A DNA stretch of 64,000 bases from Brevibacillus antibioticus (GTDB taxonomy: Bacteria > Bacillota > Bacilli > Brevibacillales > Brevibacillaceae). Position 1 is the first letter of the stretch. Every line of letters begins with the position of its first letter. The stretch is from assembly GCF_005217615.1 (NCBI RefSeq), contig NZ_SZNK01000001.1, forward strand, positions 3,064,501 through 3,128,500. Direction: 5' to 3'. Shown in pieces: positions 1-8,542 of the stretch. Made by a program: the position numbers and the translations under genes. Below the pieces are notes generated by a model. It had not been told where the DNA came from. It saw only the letters and a list, made by a program, of their open reading frames with translations, and did no database searches.

Positions 1-2208
1 CAGACGCAAGAACAACAGCTCACCTCCAAAGAGCTAGAACTGCATTCCCTGACGCAAGACCTCATCTCACGAAAACAGGAACTTCTCGGTCTCGAACAAG
101 AGCTTCAGACGCAAGACCAAGAACTGCAATCCCTAGAGCATAACCTGCAAACGAAAGAACAACAGCTCCAGTCCAAAGAGCTAGAGCTGCATTCCCTGAC
201 GCAAGACCTCATCTCACGCGAACAGGATCTTTTCGGTCTAGAACAAGAGATTCGGACGCAAAACCAAGAACTTCAATCCCTAGAGCATAACCTCCAAACG
301 AAAGAACAACAGCTCCAGTCCAAAGAGCTAGAGCTGCATTCCCTGACACAAGGCCTCAACTCACGCGAACAGGAACTTCTCGGTCTCGAACAAGAGCTTC
401 ACACGCAATCCCAAGAACTGCAATCCCTAGAGCATAACCTGCAAACGAAAGAACAACAGCTCCAGTCCAAAGAGCTAGAGCTGCATTCCCTGACGCAAGA
501 CCTCATCTCACGCGAACAGGATCTTTTCGGTCTCGAACAAGAGCTTCACACGCAAAACCAAGAACTGCAATCCCTGAAACATACCCTTCAAACTCAAGAA
601 CAACAACTCCAGTCCAAAGAGCTAGAGCTGCATTCCCTGACACAAGATCTCAACTCACGCGAACAGGACCTTCTCAGTCTCGAACAAGAGCTTCACACGC
701 AAAACCAAGAACTTCAATCCCTAAAACATACCCTTCAGACGCAAGAACAACAGCTCCAGTCCAAAGAGCTAGAGCTGCATTCCCAAACGCAAGACCTTCA
801 AGCACGGCAGCAGGAACTTCTCGATCTCGAACAAGAGCTTCAGACGCAAGACCAAGAACTTCAATCCCTAAAACATACCCTACAGACGCAAGAACAACAG
901 CTCCAGTCCAAAGAGCTAGAGCTGCATTCCCAAACACAAGACCTTCAAGCACGGGAGCAGGAACTTCTCGATCTCGAACAAGAGCTTCACACGCAAAACC
1001 AAGAACTTCAATCCCTAAAACATACCCTACAGACGCAAGAACAACAACTCCAGTCCAAAGAGCTAGAGCTGCATTCCCTGACGCAAGACCTCAACTCACG
1101 AGAACAGGACCTTCTCGGTCTCGAACAAGAGCTTCACACGCAAAACCAAGAACTACAATCCCTAAAGCATAACCTGCAAACAAAAGAACAACAGCTCACA
1201 TCCAAAGAGCTAGAGCTGCATTCCCAAACACAAGACCTTCAAGCACGGGAGCAGGAACTTCTCGATCTCGAACAAGAGCTTCAAACGCAAAACCAAGAAC
1301 TTCAATCCCTAAAACATACCCTACAGACGCACGAACAACAGCTCCAGTCCAAAGAGCTAGAGCTGCATTCCCTGACGCAAGACCTCAATTCACGAGAACA
1401 GGACCTTCTCGGTCTCGAACAAGAGCTTCACACGCAAAACCAAGAACTGCAATCCCTAAAGCATAACCTGCAAACAAAAGAACAACAGCTCACATCCAAA
1501 GAGCTAGAGCTGCATTCCCAAACACAAGACCTTCAAGCACGGGAGCAGGAACTTCTCGATCTCGAACAAGAGCTTCAAACGCAAAACCAAGAACTTCAAT
1601 CCCTAAAACATACCCTACAGACGCAAGAACAACAACTCCAGTCCAAAGAGCTAGAGCTGCATTCCCTGACGCAAGACCTCAACTCACGAGAACAGGACCT
1701 TCTCGGTCTCGAACAAGAGCTTCACACGCAAAACCAAGAACTTCAATCCCTAAAGCATAACCTGCAAACGAAAGAGAAACAGCTCACCTCCAAAGAGCTA
1801 GAGCTGCATTCCCAAACACAAGACCTTCAAGCACGGGAGCAGGAACTTCTCGGTCTCGAACAAGAGCTTCACACGCAAAACCAAGAACTTCAATCCCTAA
1901 AACATACCCTACAGACGCACGAACAACAGCTCCAGTCCAAAGAGCTAGAGCTGCATTCCCAAACACAAGACCTTCAAGGACGGGAGCAGGAACTTCTCGG
2001 TCTCGAACAAGAGCTTCAGACGCAAAACCAAGAACTGCAATCCCTGAAACATACCCTTCAAACTCAAGAACAACAGCTCCAGTCCAAAGAGCTAGAGCTG
2101 CATTCCCTGACGCAAGATCTCAACTCACGAGAACAGGAACTTCTCGGTCTTGGGAAAGAACTTCAGACGAAAGAGCAAGACCTCCAAGCCTTGGCTCAAA
2201 ACCTACAA
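1..2208 (+). repeat. 147-bp tandem repeat array, about 15 copies, in frame
   Basis: Equivalent codons (Thr of LQTKEQQ or LQTQEQQ) recur at 4, 151, 298, 445, 592, 739, 886, 1033, 1180, 1327, 1474, 1621, 1768, 1915 and 2062, exactly 147 nt apart. The unit is 49 codons, so copy-number change keeps the frame. Copies differ by a few substitutions (for example Ser-Leu-Thr versus Ser-Gln-Thr, Leu-Glu-His versus Leu-Lys-His), and variants are mixed along the array, which suggests ongoing duplication and conversion. After 2208 the periodicity continues only at heptad level. The array runs off the left edge of the window. Confidence 0.97.
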
Positions 2209-3993
2209 ACGAAAGAACAACAGCTTCAATCCCTAACTCAAAGTTTGCAGACACAAGAACAACAACTCACGTCCAAAGCATTAGAGCTGCATTCCCAGAC
2301 GCAAGACCTCAACGCACGGGAGCAGAAACTTCTCAATTTTGAGCAAGAGCTCCAAGTACAAGGGCAAGAACTGCAAACGCAAGCAGATAACCTACAAACA
2401 AAAGAACAAGAACTAACAATCCTCGAACAAGGGCTTAAAACTCAAGGGCAAGACCTTCTCACCCAGACGCAATACCTTCAAGCGCGAGAGCAAGACCTTT
2501 ACATTCTCGAGCAAGAGCTGCAAACTCGCGGGCAAGAACTTCACTCTCAGAATCGTAACCTCCAGACAAGAGAACAAGAGCTGCTCGCTTTCGAGCAAGG
2601 GCTTCAGACCCGAGATCAAGAACTTCTCGAGCAGACGCGAGACCTTCAAGCACGGGAAGAAGAACTAAACGGTTTTGAACAAGAGCTGCAAGCCCAAGGA
2701 AAAGAACAACAAGCTCATGCACAGGCGTTGCAGGCTCAAGAACAAGAGCTCAAGACCCACGAACAGGGGCTTCGGGATTGGGAACATGCCAATCTCTCGC
2801 AGGAGCAAGCGCTTTTGACTCAGAGCCAAGAACTACAGGTTCAAGAACAAGGACTCCAATCCCGAGAGCAAGCGCTGCTGCTTCGCGGGCAGGAGCTTCT
2901 CTCTCATGAGCAGGAAATCCACTCCCACGAGCAAGAGTTACTCACGATGAAACAAGAGCTGCACGCGCGGGATCAAGAACTACACAACCAAGAGCAGGAG
3001 CTGCACGCCCAAGCGCTTACCCTACACACTCGTGAACAGGAGTTGCTTACTCAGGAGCAACAACTAAACACACTGGAACAGGCACTACTCTCTCATGAGC
3101 AAGAAATCCAAGTTCAAAGGCAAGACTTGCAAACCCGGGAGCAGGAGCTACAAATGCAGAATCAAGATATGTACACCCGAGAACAAGAACTCGAAGCGCA
3201 AAAACAAGATTTACTTACAAAGGAGCAAGAGCTAGAAGCCACCCGCCATGAGATGTTGCAAAAAGCAATCGATCTCGAACAAAGCTGGACTGCAAAGCAC
3301 GAAGAGACTTCCCAACAATTAACGGAAGCTCTGCTTGAGCTGGAAGCAGCTCGGTTAACGAAAAATCAACTCGTCGCTGACTATAAAAAGCTGGCCGAAT
3401 CGCATTCCCTGCATGAACAGGAATTGCAGCAAAGCATCCAAAAACGTGACGAAGAAATCCAACAAACACAAAACGCCGTTAAGAGTCTCCAGTCGGAGTT
3501 AAAAGATACTCAGCAGAAATTAACGGAGGCACAGGATCGTATCAAAGCTTTTCAGCAACAAGCCAAAGAAACTGACGAAAAGCTCGCGAACGTCTCTCTT
3601 CAAAAAAATAAATGGAACGAAGTCCTGGAGAAAACTACCCAAAAATACGACTCTTTGTTAACAGAAAAAGAAAAAGCTATTGAGGAGTTTACATCCCAGG
3701 AGCAAGTGTTGAAAAAGACGATAACCGGACTCAAAAACATGGTGAAAGAACTCCAGAACAACGAAGAAAAATACAAGCAAATCATCAAAGAATTCACGCA
3801 AAAAGAAGCTCGAACCACTAAAGCCTTCAGTCAACTCCAGCAAAATACCCAATTTCAGCCAAGCACCCAATTCCAACCAAACACGCCATTCATGCCAAGC
3901 TCAGATCCCTCTACACAACAGTTATCTTCCACACCAGTAACAATGCAGATGCCCTTTCCAAAAAGCGCCAACGAATTCAACCCGTTTCGTTGA
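1..3993 (+). CDS. Giant heptad-repeat coiled-coil protein, 3' part (start lies outside window)
   Basis: The frame is open from base 1 to the TGA at 3991-3993 (1330 residues), with no in-frame ATG, GTG or TTG before 2191, so the true start lies upstream. Residues 1 to about 736 are near-identical 49-residue units, each of seven heptads such as LQTKEQQ, LQSKELE and LHSLTQD. Degenerate Gln/Glu-rich heptads continue to about residue 1090, followed by ordinary charged coiled coil. The last 50 residues are Pro/Gln/Ser/Thr-rich (QFQP, NTPF) and end NPFR. Leu is regular at the first heptad position, so a very long rod is expected. No enzyme domain or membrane segment is visible. Function is unknown; a structural or surface filament is a guess. 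The neighbours downstream are a 58-residue peptide and a JAMM gene. Confidence 0.85.
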   Translation, partial: QTQEQQLTSKELELHSLTQDLISRKQELLGLEQELQTQDQELQSLEHNLQTKEQQLQSKELELHSLTQDLISREQDLFGLEQEIRTQNQELQSLEHNLQTKEQQLQSKELELHSLTQGLNSREQELLGLEQELHTQSQELQSLEHNLQTKEQQLQSKELELHSLTQDLISREQDLFGLEQELHTQNQELQSLKHTLQTQEQQLQSKELELHSLTQDLNSREQDLLSLEQELHTQNQELQSLKHTLQTQEQQLQSKELELHSQTQDLQARQQELLDLEQELQTQDQELQSLKHTLQTQEQQLQSKELELHSQTQDLQAREQELLDLEQELHTQNQELQSLKHTLQTQEQQLQSKELELHSLTQDLNSREQDLLGLEQELHTQNQELQSLKHNLQTKEQQLTSKELELHSQTQDLQAREQELLDLEQELQTQNQELQSLKHTLQTHEQQLQSKELELHSLTQDLNSREQDLLGLEQELHTQNQELQSLKHNLQTKEQQLTSKELELHSQTQDLQAREQELLDLEQELQTQNQELQSLKHTLQTQEQQLQSKELELHSLTQDLNSREQDLLGLEQELHTQNQELQSLKHNLQTKEKQLTSKELELHSQTQDLQAREQELLGLEQELHTQNQELQSLKHTLQTHEQQLQSKELELHSQTQDLQGREQELLGLEQELQTQNQELQSLKHTLQTQEQQLQSKELELHSLTQDLNSREQELLGLGKELQTKEQDLQALAQNLQTKEQQLQSLTQSLQTQEQQLTSKALELHSQTQDLNAREQKLLNFEQELQVQGQELQTQADNLQTKEQELTILEQGLKTQGQDLLTQTQYLQAREQDLYILEQELQTRGQELHSQNRNLQTREQELLAFEQGLQTRDQELLEQTRDLQAREEELNGFEQELQAQGKEQQAHAQALQAQEQELKTHEQGLRDWEHANLSQEQALLTQSQELQVQEQGLQSREQALLLRGQELLSHEQEIHSHEQELLTMKQELHARDQELHNQEQELHAQALTLHTREQELLTQEQQLNTLEQALLSHEQEIQVQRQDLQTREQELQMQNQDMYTREQELEAQKQDLLTKEQELEATRHEMLQKAIDLEQSWTAKHEETSQQLTEALLELEAARLTKNQLVADYKKLAESHSLHEQELQQSIQKRDEEIQQTQNAVKSLQSELKDTQQKLTEAQDRIKAFQQQAKETDEKLANVSLQKNKWNEVLEKTTQKYDSLLTEKEKAIEEFTSQEQVLKKTITGLKNMVKELQNNEEKYKQIIKEFTQKEARTTKAFSQLQQNTQFQPSTQFQPNTPFMPSSDPSTQQLSSTPVTMQMPFPKSANEFNPFR

Positions 3994-4076
3994 AAAAGGG
4001 AAAATGTGCGAGTGCCGTTACCATGTGAATCTAACCTGAATACAACATAATACAGTCCAGAAAGGGAGGAAAAACC

Positions 4077-4253
4077 ATGACACCTGAACAAATGCGTGCA
4101 CTGTACCAACAGCGTCAACAACACCCAGTTCAACCTACCCAGCGTCGAATGCCGCCATCGCCTTTGCCAAAATCCGGTCCGGTTCACAGAGTCCAACCGT
4201 CCGTCCAGACTAGAACGAGTGGAGGATGCTGCGGCAGGCGTTGGCAGGGCTAA
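4077..4253 (+). CDS. Small Pro/Gln/Arg-rich protein with C-terminal Cys pair
   Basis: 58 residues, starting at an ATG preceded by a strong GGGAGG five bases upstream. The N-terminal half is Gln-rich (MRALYQQRQQ), the middle is Pro-rich (MPPSPLPKSGP), and the tail GGCCGRRWQG carries a Cys pair. There is no signal peptide or membrane segment. It lies 83 bp after the giant coiled-coil gene and ends 22 bp before the JAMM start, so all three may be co-transcribed. Not a family I recognise. The ribosome binding site and spacing support it; composition alone would be weak. Confidence 0.6.
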   Translation: MTPEQMRALYQQRQQHPVQPTQRRMPPSPLPKSGPVHRVQPSVQTRTSGGCCGRRWQG

Positions 4254-4275
4254 TCTTTTAGAGACCCCCTTTTCC

Positions 4276-4665
4276 ATGACACGTGCGGTCTGGGATGAAA
4301 TCATCCGAGATTCCCTGGAGAAGAGGCCAAATGAAGCGTGTGGATTGCTTTCCGGTAGAAATGGAAGTGCACAGACGGTTTGGCGTATGGAAAATACGTT
4401 AAAAAGCCCGATCGCCTTTGCCATGGACCCCAAGCAAATTCAACAGGTTTTCCACAAAATGGCGTTTCGCGGAGAGCATTTGGTCGGGATCTATCACTCA
4501 CATCCTACTGCGCCCCCCATTCCGTCACCTGAAGATATAGCTTACTGTCATTACCCGGAGGCCGCATATCTAATCGTATCACTCGCTTCTCCACAACCAG
4601 TACTCGGCTGTTTTCGAATCGAGGGGGCTTTTGCTCGAGCGTATCCTTATAAAGTGTGTAACTAA
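4276..4665 (+). CDS. JAMM/MPN (M67-type) metalloprotease-like protein
   Basis: 129 residues, a single JAB1/MPN domain. The zinc-site signature is complete: Glu20 in NEACGLL, His74 and His76 in YHSHP, and Asp87 in SPED with the canonical HxH-x10-D spacing. Stand-alone bacterial JAMM proteins remove C-terminal extensions from ThiS/CysO-like sulfur carriers, but no sulfur-carrier gene is adjacent, so the substrate is open. The ATG at 4276 begins the conserved part and has only a poor ribosome binding site. The frame is open upstream, overlapping the 58-residue gene, and a GTG in that stretch is an alternative start. Confidence 0.8.
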   Translation: MTRAVWDEIIRDSLEKRPNEACGLLSGRNGSAQTVWRMENTLKSPIAFAMDPKQIQQVFHKMAFRGEHLVGIYHSHPTAPPIPSPEDIAYCHYPEAAYLIVSLASPQPVLGCFRIEGAFARAYPYKVCN

Positions 4666-4688
4666 TGCTTAAAACCACCTAAAACAAA

Positions 4689-4719
4689 AGAACAGTGGGA
4701 ATTTTACTCCCGCTGTTCT
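4689..4719. terminator. Bidirectional intrinsic terminator
   Basis: AGAACAGTGGGA (4689-4700) pairs with TCCCGCTGTTCT (4708-4719) around a short loop, with T-rich sequence on both sides. It separates the convergent JAMM gene (+) and the fix operon (-), and overlaps the last codons of the latter's final gene. Confidence 0.8.
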
Positions 4720-4892
4720 TTCTGTTTTGGCAGATCGCCCTGTTCCAATGAACTGGGCAACAGCCATTCCCTTTTCTCCCAGCTGACAAAATCATCTTCC
4801 CACTTTATCTGAAAGCGGTCCTCCTCAATATGGACGACGACTCCCTTTGCCCCATCCTTTACATATATGACCAGATCGCCTACTTGTATCAC
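4704..4892 (-). CDS. Small SH3/KOW-like protein, last gene of fix operon
   Basis: 62 residues beginning at GTG. The sequence GDLVIYVKDGAKGVVVHI followed by FQIKWEDD resembles the short beta-barrel (KOW/SH3-like) proteins common in Firmicutes, where a VGD or GxV turn starts the fold. It lies 16 bp after the fixX stop on the same strand and ends in the shared terminator, so it is probably the fifth gene of that transcript. The ribosome binding site (AGGCGG) is weak. Function unknown; nothing ties it mechanistically to electron transfer. Confidence 0.6.
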   Translation of the reverse strand: MIQVGDLVIYVKDGAKGVVVHIEEDRFQIKWEDDFVSWEKREWLLPSSLEQGDLPKQKEQRE

Positions 4893-4908
4893 CGCTTATC
4901 GCCGCCTA

Positions 4909-5205
4909 TTACCCGAGTCTGAAGATGATTCCGTGTCCACCCTTCGGATACACCCATTTGATATTTTCATACGGGCAACCTATGCGGCAGCTCCCACACT
5001 CGTGGCATCCTTCGTAGCCGACGTGCATCCGCACTTCTTCCCATTTGTATACTTCCGCAGGACAAAAGATTGTACAGAGCTTATCAGGGCATTGCGTCGC
5101 ACAAACATCAGCGGAGAGCACATGCAGATGTGACTCCGTATCCGCTTTGAAGCGCACGAGATACTGTTTCTCCTCGATTGACTGGCCCTTCGGTATATCC
5201 TGCAT
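4909..5205 (-). CDS. fixX: Ferredoxin-like protein FixX
   Basis: 98 residues from the ATG that overlaps the fixC stop (TGATG), preceded by GGAGGGTGATGA; a GTG six codons earlier is an alternative start. It carries a cysteine-rich CATQCPDKLCTIFCP segment and a classical 4Fe-4S motif CHECGSCRIGCP near the C terminus, as in FixX and the C-terminal domain of ETF:quinone oxidoreductase. FixX is the iron-sulfur partner of FixC and passes electrons between the ETF (FixAB) and quinone or ferredoxin. Translational coupling to fixC fits a stoichiometric complex. Confidence 0.92.
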   Translation of the reverse strand: MQDIPKGQSIEEKQYLVRFKADTESHLHVLSADVCATQCPDKLCTIFCPAEVYKWEEVRMHVGYEGCHECGSCRIGCPYENIKWVYPKGGHGIIFRLG

Positions 5206-6500
5206 CACTTCATCACCCTCCACGCATTCATCAAATCACGCGCCATTTTCCATTTGTCCTTCGCAGAGCCGAGGTCGCTCCAGATTTTCTTTTGCTTGCT
5301 CCATTTCGAGCTGCCATCAACCGTGAACATCTGACTCGCCGCTTTGTTCATCATCGGAATATATTGTTCGATATACTGCGGGAATTTTTCAAAGTGATGT
5401 GTTGCGTCCTTGTACTTTTTCAAATCTTGACCGACAAAGCTGTTTAACAGATTGATTCGGTATTCGTCGAGCGTTTTTTCGGAATAGTCCCCTGCTTCTT
5501 TTGCCGCTAGGATCGTTTCCGCCGCCATGACACCAGATGCCATTGCCATATTCGATCCCTCTCGATGGATCGCATTGACGAGCTGGGCAGCATCTCCTAC
5601 GACAAGTACACCATTACCGACAATTTTGGGAATGGAACGATACCCTCCCTCGGGAATCAGGTGCGCCAAGTATTCCTGCTGCTCACAGCCTTGAATATAC
5701 GGCCGAATCATCGGGTGATTCTTTACATAGTCTAACAACTCATACGGCTTGATCTTGTTTTTGATCAGACCCGACAGCATTGTCCCTACCCCAATGTTCA
5801 AGCTGTCCTTATTCGTATACAACCAAGCCGTCCCCAAAATCCCTTTGGTCGAATCTCCGAAAATTTCAACCGTACAACCGTGATCGCCCTCTAGGTTAAA
5901 GCGATCCTCAATTATTTTGCGATCCAGCTTCAGTACTTCCATGACAGCAAGCGCTACTTCATCTGGGCGAAACTCCTTGTGGAAACCTAACGATTTCGCC
6001 AGCAAGGAGTTGACGCCGTCTGCCAGAACGACAACATCTGCGTATAGATCCCCATCCGGTCGATCCGTTTTCACACCGACTACTTTTCCATTTTCAACCA
6101 TGCACTCCAAAGCAACGGTCTCATTGAGTAATAGTGCTCCCTGCTGCACGGCTTTATCCGCAAACCATTGGTCAAATTTCGCCCGCAGCACCGTGAAATT
6201 GTTATAGGGTTCCTGGGCCCACTCCAGGCCTTTGTAACTGAAATTGATCGCTGATTCCTTATCGAGCATCATAAACCGCTGCTCGACGATCGGCCGTTCA
6301 ACAGGCGCCTCCTTGTAAAATTCGGGGATGATGTCTTCCATCGTTTTGCGATACAAAACACCTCCCATGACGTTTTTGGAACCCGGATATTCCCCGCGCT
6401 CCATCAATAGTACATTTACACCCGCTTTGGCAAGCGTATAAGCACAAGCTGTTCCAGCCGGACCTGCTCCGACAATGATTACATCAAATTTCTCAGCCAT
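5205..6500 (-). CDS. fixC: FixC, ETF-quinone oxidoreductase flavoprotein
   Basis: 431 residues. An N-terminal Rossmann motif VGAGPAGTACAYTLAKAG binds FAD, and the second FAD motif is VVGDAAQLVNAIHREGSN. The overall length matches FixC, which lacks the ferredoxin domain of mitochondrial ETF-QO; that part is supplied by FixX. It overlaps fixB by 8 bp and fixX by a shared A, so the operon is tightly coupled. Role: accepts electrons from the FixAB flavoprotein and reduces quinone. Family assignment is strong; the physiological donor in this organism is unknown. Confidence 0.95.
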   Translation of the reverse strand: MAEKFDVIIVGAGPAGTACAYTLAKAGVNVLLMERGEYPGSKNVMGGVLYRKTMEDIIPEFYKEAPVERPIVEQRFMMLDKESAINFSYKGLEWAQEPYNNFTVLRAKFDQWFADKAVQQGALLLNETVALECMVENGKVVGVKTDRPDGDLYADVVVLADGVNSLLAKSLGFHKEFRPDEVALAVMEVLKLDRKIIEDRFNLEGDHGCTVEIFGDSTKGILGTAWLYTNKDSLNIGVGTMLSGLIKNKIKPYELLDYVKNHPMIRPYIQGCEQQEYLAHLIPEGGYRSIPKIVGNGVLVVGDAAQLVNAIHREGSNMAMASGVMAAETILAAKEAGDYSEKTLDEYRINLLNSFVGQDLKKYKDATHHFEKFPQYIEQYIPMMNKAASQMFTVDGSSKWSKQKKIWSDLGSAKDKWKMARDLMNAWRVMK

Positions 6501-7515
6501 ACGTTACCTCCTTGTCCGGCTCCTTTTGGAATGCTTCAATCAGCAATGGCACAATTTCAAATGCATCACCGACAATACCGTAGTGACAAGACTGGAAGAT
6601 GAGTGCATTCGGATCTTTATTGATGGCAATGATCAATCCCGAGTTACGCATGCCGACCAAATGCTGAATAGCTCCCGATATGCCGATGGCAAAGTAAATT
6701 TTGGGCGTGACAGTCACTCCCGTCTGTCCGACCTGATGTTCATGACTGATCCATCCCGCTTCCACCGCATCTCTGCTAGCCCCGACCGTTGCTCCGATTC
6801 GTTCTGCGAAGCGATGAATAAGCGCAAAGCCTTCCCTGCTTCCGAGTCCCTTGCCGCCAGCGACAATCACATCCGCCTCATCCAGCCGCACCTTTTCCTT
6901 CGTCTCTCGGACGATTTTCAGCACTTTTGTGCGAATGTCTTCTTCACGCAACTCCAAGCTTTCTTCCATGATATCTCCTGTACGTGACTCGTCTGGCTCA
7001 AGCGCTTTCATGACTTTTGGGCGAACGGTTGCCATTTGCGGTCGATGTTTCTTGCACAAAATCGTCGCCATGATGTTACCACCAAACGCTGGACGGCTCG
7101 CCTCCAACAACCCTGACTCCGCGTTCACATCGAGCATAGTCGTATCGGCGGTCAGCCCTGTCTCCAAGTCCGTCGCAACAGCGCTAGCCAAATCTTTACC
7201 CGTTGAAGTCGCCCCGTACAAGATAATTTCCGGCTTGTGCTTTTGGACACATTCGATGACAGCTCGCATGTAGGACTCTGTTCGGTAATCATGAAAAATC
7301 TTGTCATCGTATACATACACTTGGTCCGCACCGTATGGAAACGCCGTGTGGGCCAACTCCTTGACTCCATCCCCGATTAACAAGCCAGCAAGTGGCACGT
7401 CTCGCTTGTCAGCCATTTGTCTTCCCGCCCCCAATAGCTCGAGTGATACAGGGGCGATACGGCCTTCACTCACCTCTAAAAACACCCAGATGCCACGAAA
7501 ATCATCCAGATTCAT
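6493..7515 (-). CDS. fixB: FixB, electron transfer flavoprotein alpha subunit
   Basis: 340 residues. The N-terminal half is the ETF alpha/beta domain (LYGATSTGKDLASAVA); the C-terminal half is the FAD-binding domain with VVAGGKGLGSREGF, GQTGVTVTPKIYFAIGISG and IAINKDPNALIF, all characteristic of ETF alpha. It overlaps fixA by 4 bp and fixC by 8 bp. With FixA it forms the soluble heterodimer that receives electrons from NADH or acyl-CoA-type dehydrogenases. In diazotrophs the FixAB type is electron-bifurcating; whether this one bifurcates cannot be read directly. Confidence 0.95.
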   Translation of the reverse strand: MNLDDFRGIWVFLEVSEGRIAPVSLELLGAGRQMADKRDVPLAGLLIGDGVKELAHTAFPYGADQVYVYDDKIFHDYRTESYMRAVIECVQKHKPEIILYGATSTGKDLASAVATDLETGLTADTTMLDVNAESGLLEASRPAFGGNIMATILCKKHRPQMATVRPKVMKALEPDESRTGDIMEESLELREEDIRTKVLKIVRETKEKVRLDEADVIVAGGKGLGSREGFALIHRFAERIGATVGASRDAVEAGWISHEHQVGQTGVTVTPKIYFAIGISGAIQHLVGMRNSGLIIAINKDPNALIFQSCHYGIVGDAFEIVPLLIEAFQKEPDKEVTYG

Positions 7516-8342
7516 ATCTGCTCCTCCTTCACCCGAAACAGTCGCTGTTTATCGTGCAAAATTTCCATCAAGCGTGCGATTTGCTCGCTGGTGCTTCCTT
7601 CGAGCATTTCTCCACCCTTTGGCTTCTCTGGGGGCCAAACTTTTGCAACGATGGTGGGAGAGCCCTTCAGACCTAACTGCGTCCGATCGATATCCCCCAA
7701 GTCATCGACGGACCAGACAACAGGATTATATCTAGCAGCTCGAAGCATGTTGGGCAGCGGAGAATAAGGTACTTCGTTAATCTCCTTCTCCACGGAAAAC
7801 AAACAAGGCAAAATCGATTGAATGACTTCATAACCATCCTCCAGCTTTCGATGCACGATAGCGTAGCCTTGTTCTCTGTTTATCTCCACTACTTTTTGCA
7901 CACACGTAAGTGGCGGAATATCCAACCTTCTGGCAACTCCTGGTCCGACTTGTCCCGTATCACCGTCGATGGTCATCTTGCCGCAAATGACGAGGTCGAC
8001 TGGCTGGCTTTTTGCAATCTTCTCAATGGCTTTGGTAATTGCATAGCTGGTCGCCAATGTGTCTGCTCCGGCAAATGCACGATCCGTTACCAGATAGCCT
8101 GCGTCTGCCCCGATCTCGATACATTTCCGAATGGCCTTTACCGCTGGCGGCGGTCCCATGGTGACGACTGAGACCACACCCCCATATCGACTTTTCAAAC
8201 GAACGGCTTCCTCCACCGCATGTGCATCATACGGGTTGAGAATCGCTGGCGCACTGGCGCGATCCATCGTATTCGTCTTCGGATTCATCTTGATGATTTT
8301 GGTGTCCGGCACTTGCTTAATGCAAGCGACAATATGCAGCAT
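7512..8342 (-). CDS. fixA: FixA, electron transfer flavoprotein beta subunit
   Basis: 276 residues, starting MLHIVACIKQVPDT, the standard ETF beta N terminus, then NPYDAHAVEEAVRLK and ICGKMTIDGDTGQVGPG. The ATG follows AAGGGGGGATC, a strong ribosome binding site. It is the first gene of fixABCX and of a probable five-gene transcript. The family is certain as ETF beta; the Fix rather than housekeeping label rests on the contiguous fixC and fixX. I saw no convincing sigma-54 element in the 148 bp upstream, unlike fix operons of diazotrophs. Confidence 0.94.
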   Translation of the reverse strand: MLHIVACIKQVPDTKIIKMNPKTNTMDRASAPAILNPYDAHAVEEAVRLKSRYGGVVSVVTMGPPPAVKAIRKCIEIGADAGYLVTDRAFAGADTLATSYAITKAIEKIAKSQPVDLVICGKMTIDGDTGQVGPGVARRLDIPPLTCVQKVVEINREQGYAIVHRKLEDGYEVIQSILPCLFSVEKEINEVPYSPLPNMLRAARYNPVVWSVDDLGDIDRTQLGLKGSPTIVAKVWPPEKPKGGEMLEGSTSEQIARLMEILHDKQRLFRVKEEQI

Positions 8343-8489
8343 GATTGATCCCCCCTTGCTGCCGTGGCGCGATTCCTATGCCTGTACAAAAGGTTGCCTT
8401 TCTTACGCGCAATTAGCTCAGGCAGCTTGTCGTTCATTGTTATAGCCTATTTCGATGAAGCCGAGCTTAGACCAGTAATCATAGAAACG

Positions 8490-8532
8490 AAAAAGACGCC
8501 AAACATCAGCTTGGCGCTGTGTGGCGTCTTTT
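8490..8532 (-). terminator. Terminator of the immune inhibitor A gene
   Basis: AAAGACGCCA and TGGCGTCTTT form the stem, and on the minus strand the hairpin is followed by TTTTTCGTTTC. It lies 11 bp beyond the stop of the M6 protease gene and before the fixA leader. Confidence 0.8.
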
Positions 8533-8542
8533 GGCTTATTCA

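Noticed and set aside
674-1966. Repeated minus-strand frames across the 147-bp array
   Set aside because: They are mirror images of the plus-strand repeat and vanish where the repeat degenerates; the plus frame runs on through unique sequence to a normal stop.
1-2208. The array considered as CRISPR or minisatellite DNA
   Set aside because: Units are contiguous without spacers, exactly 49 codons, and in frame with a coding C terminus.
8343-8489. Sigma-54 promoter upstream of fixA
   Set aside because: No pair of GG and GC elements with the required spacing was found; AGGCAACCTTTTGTAC is too far from consensus.
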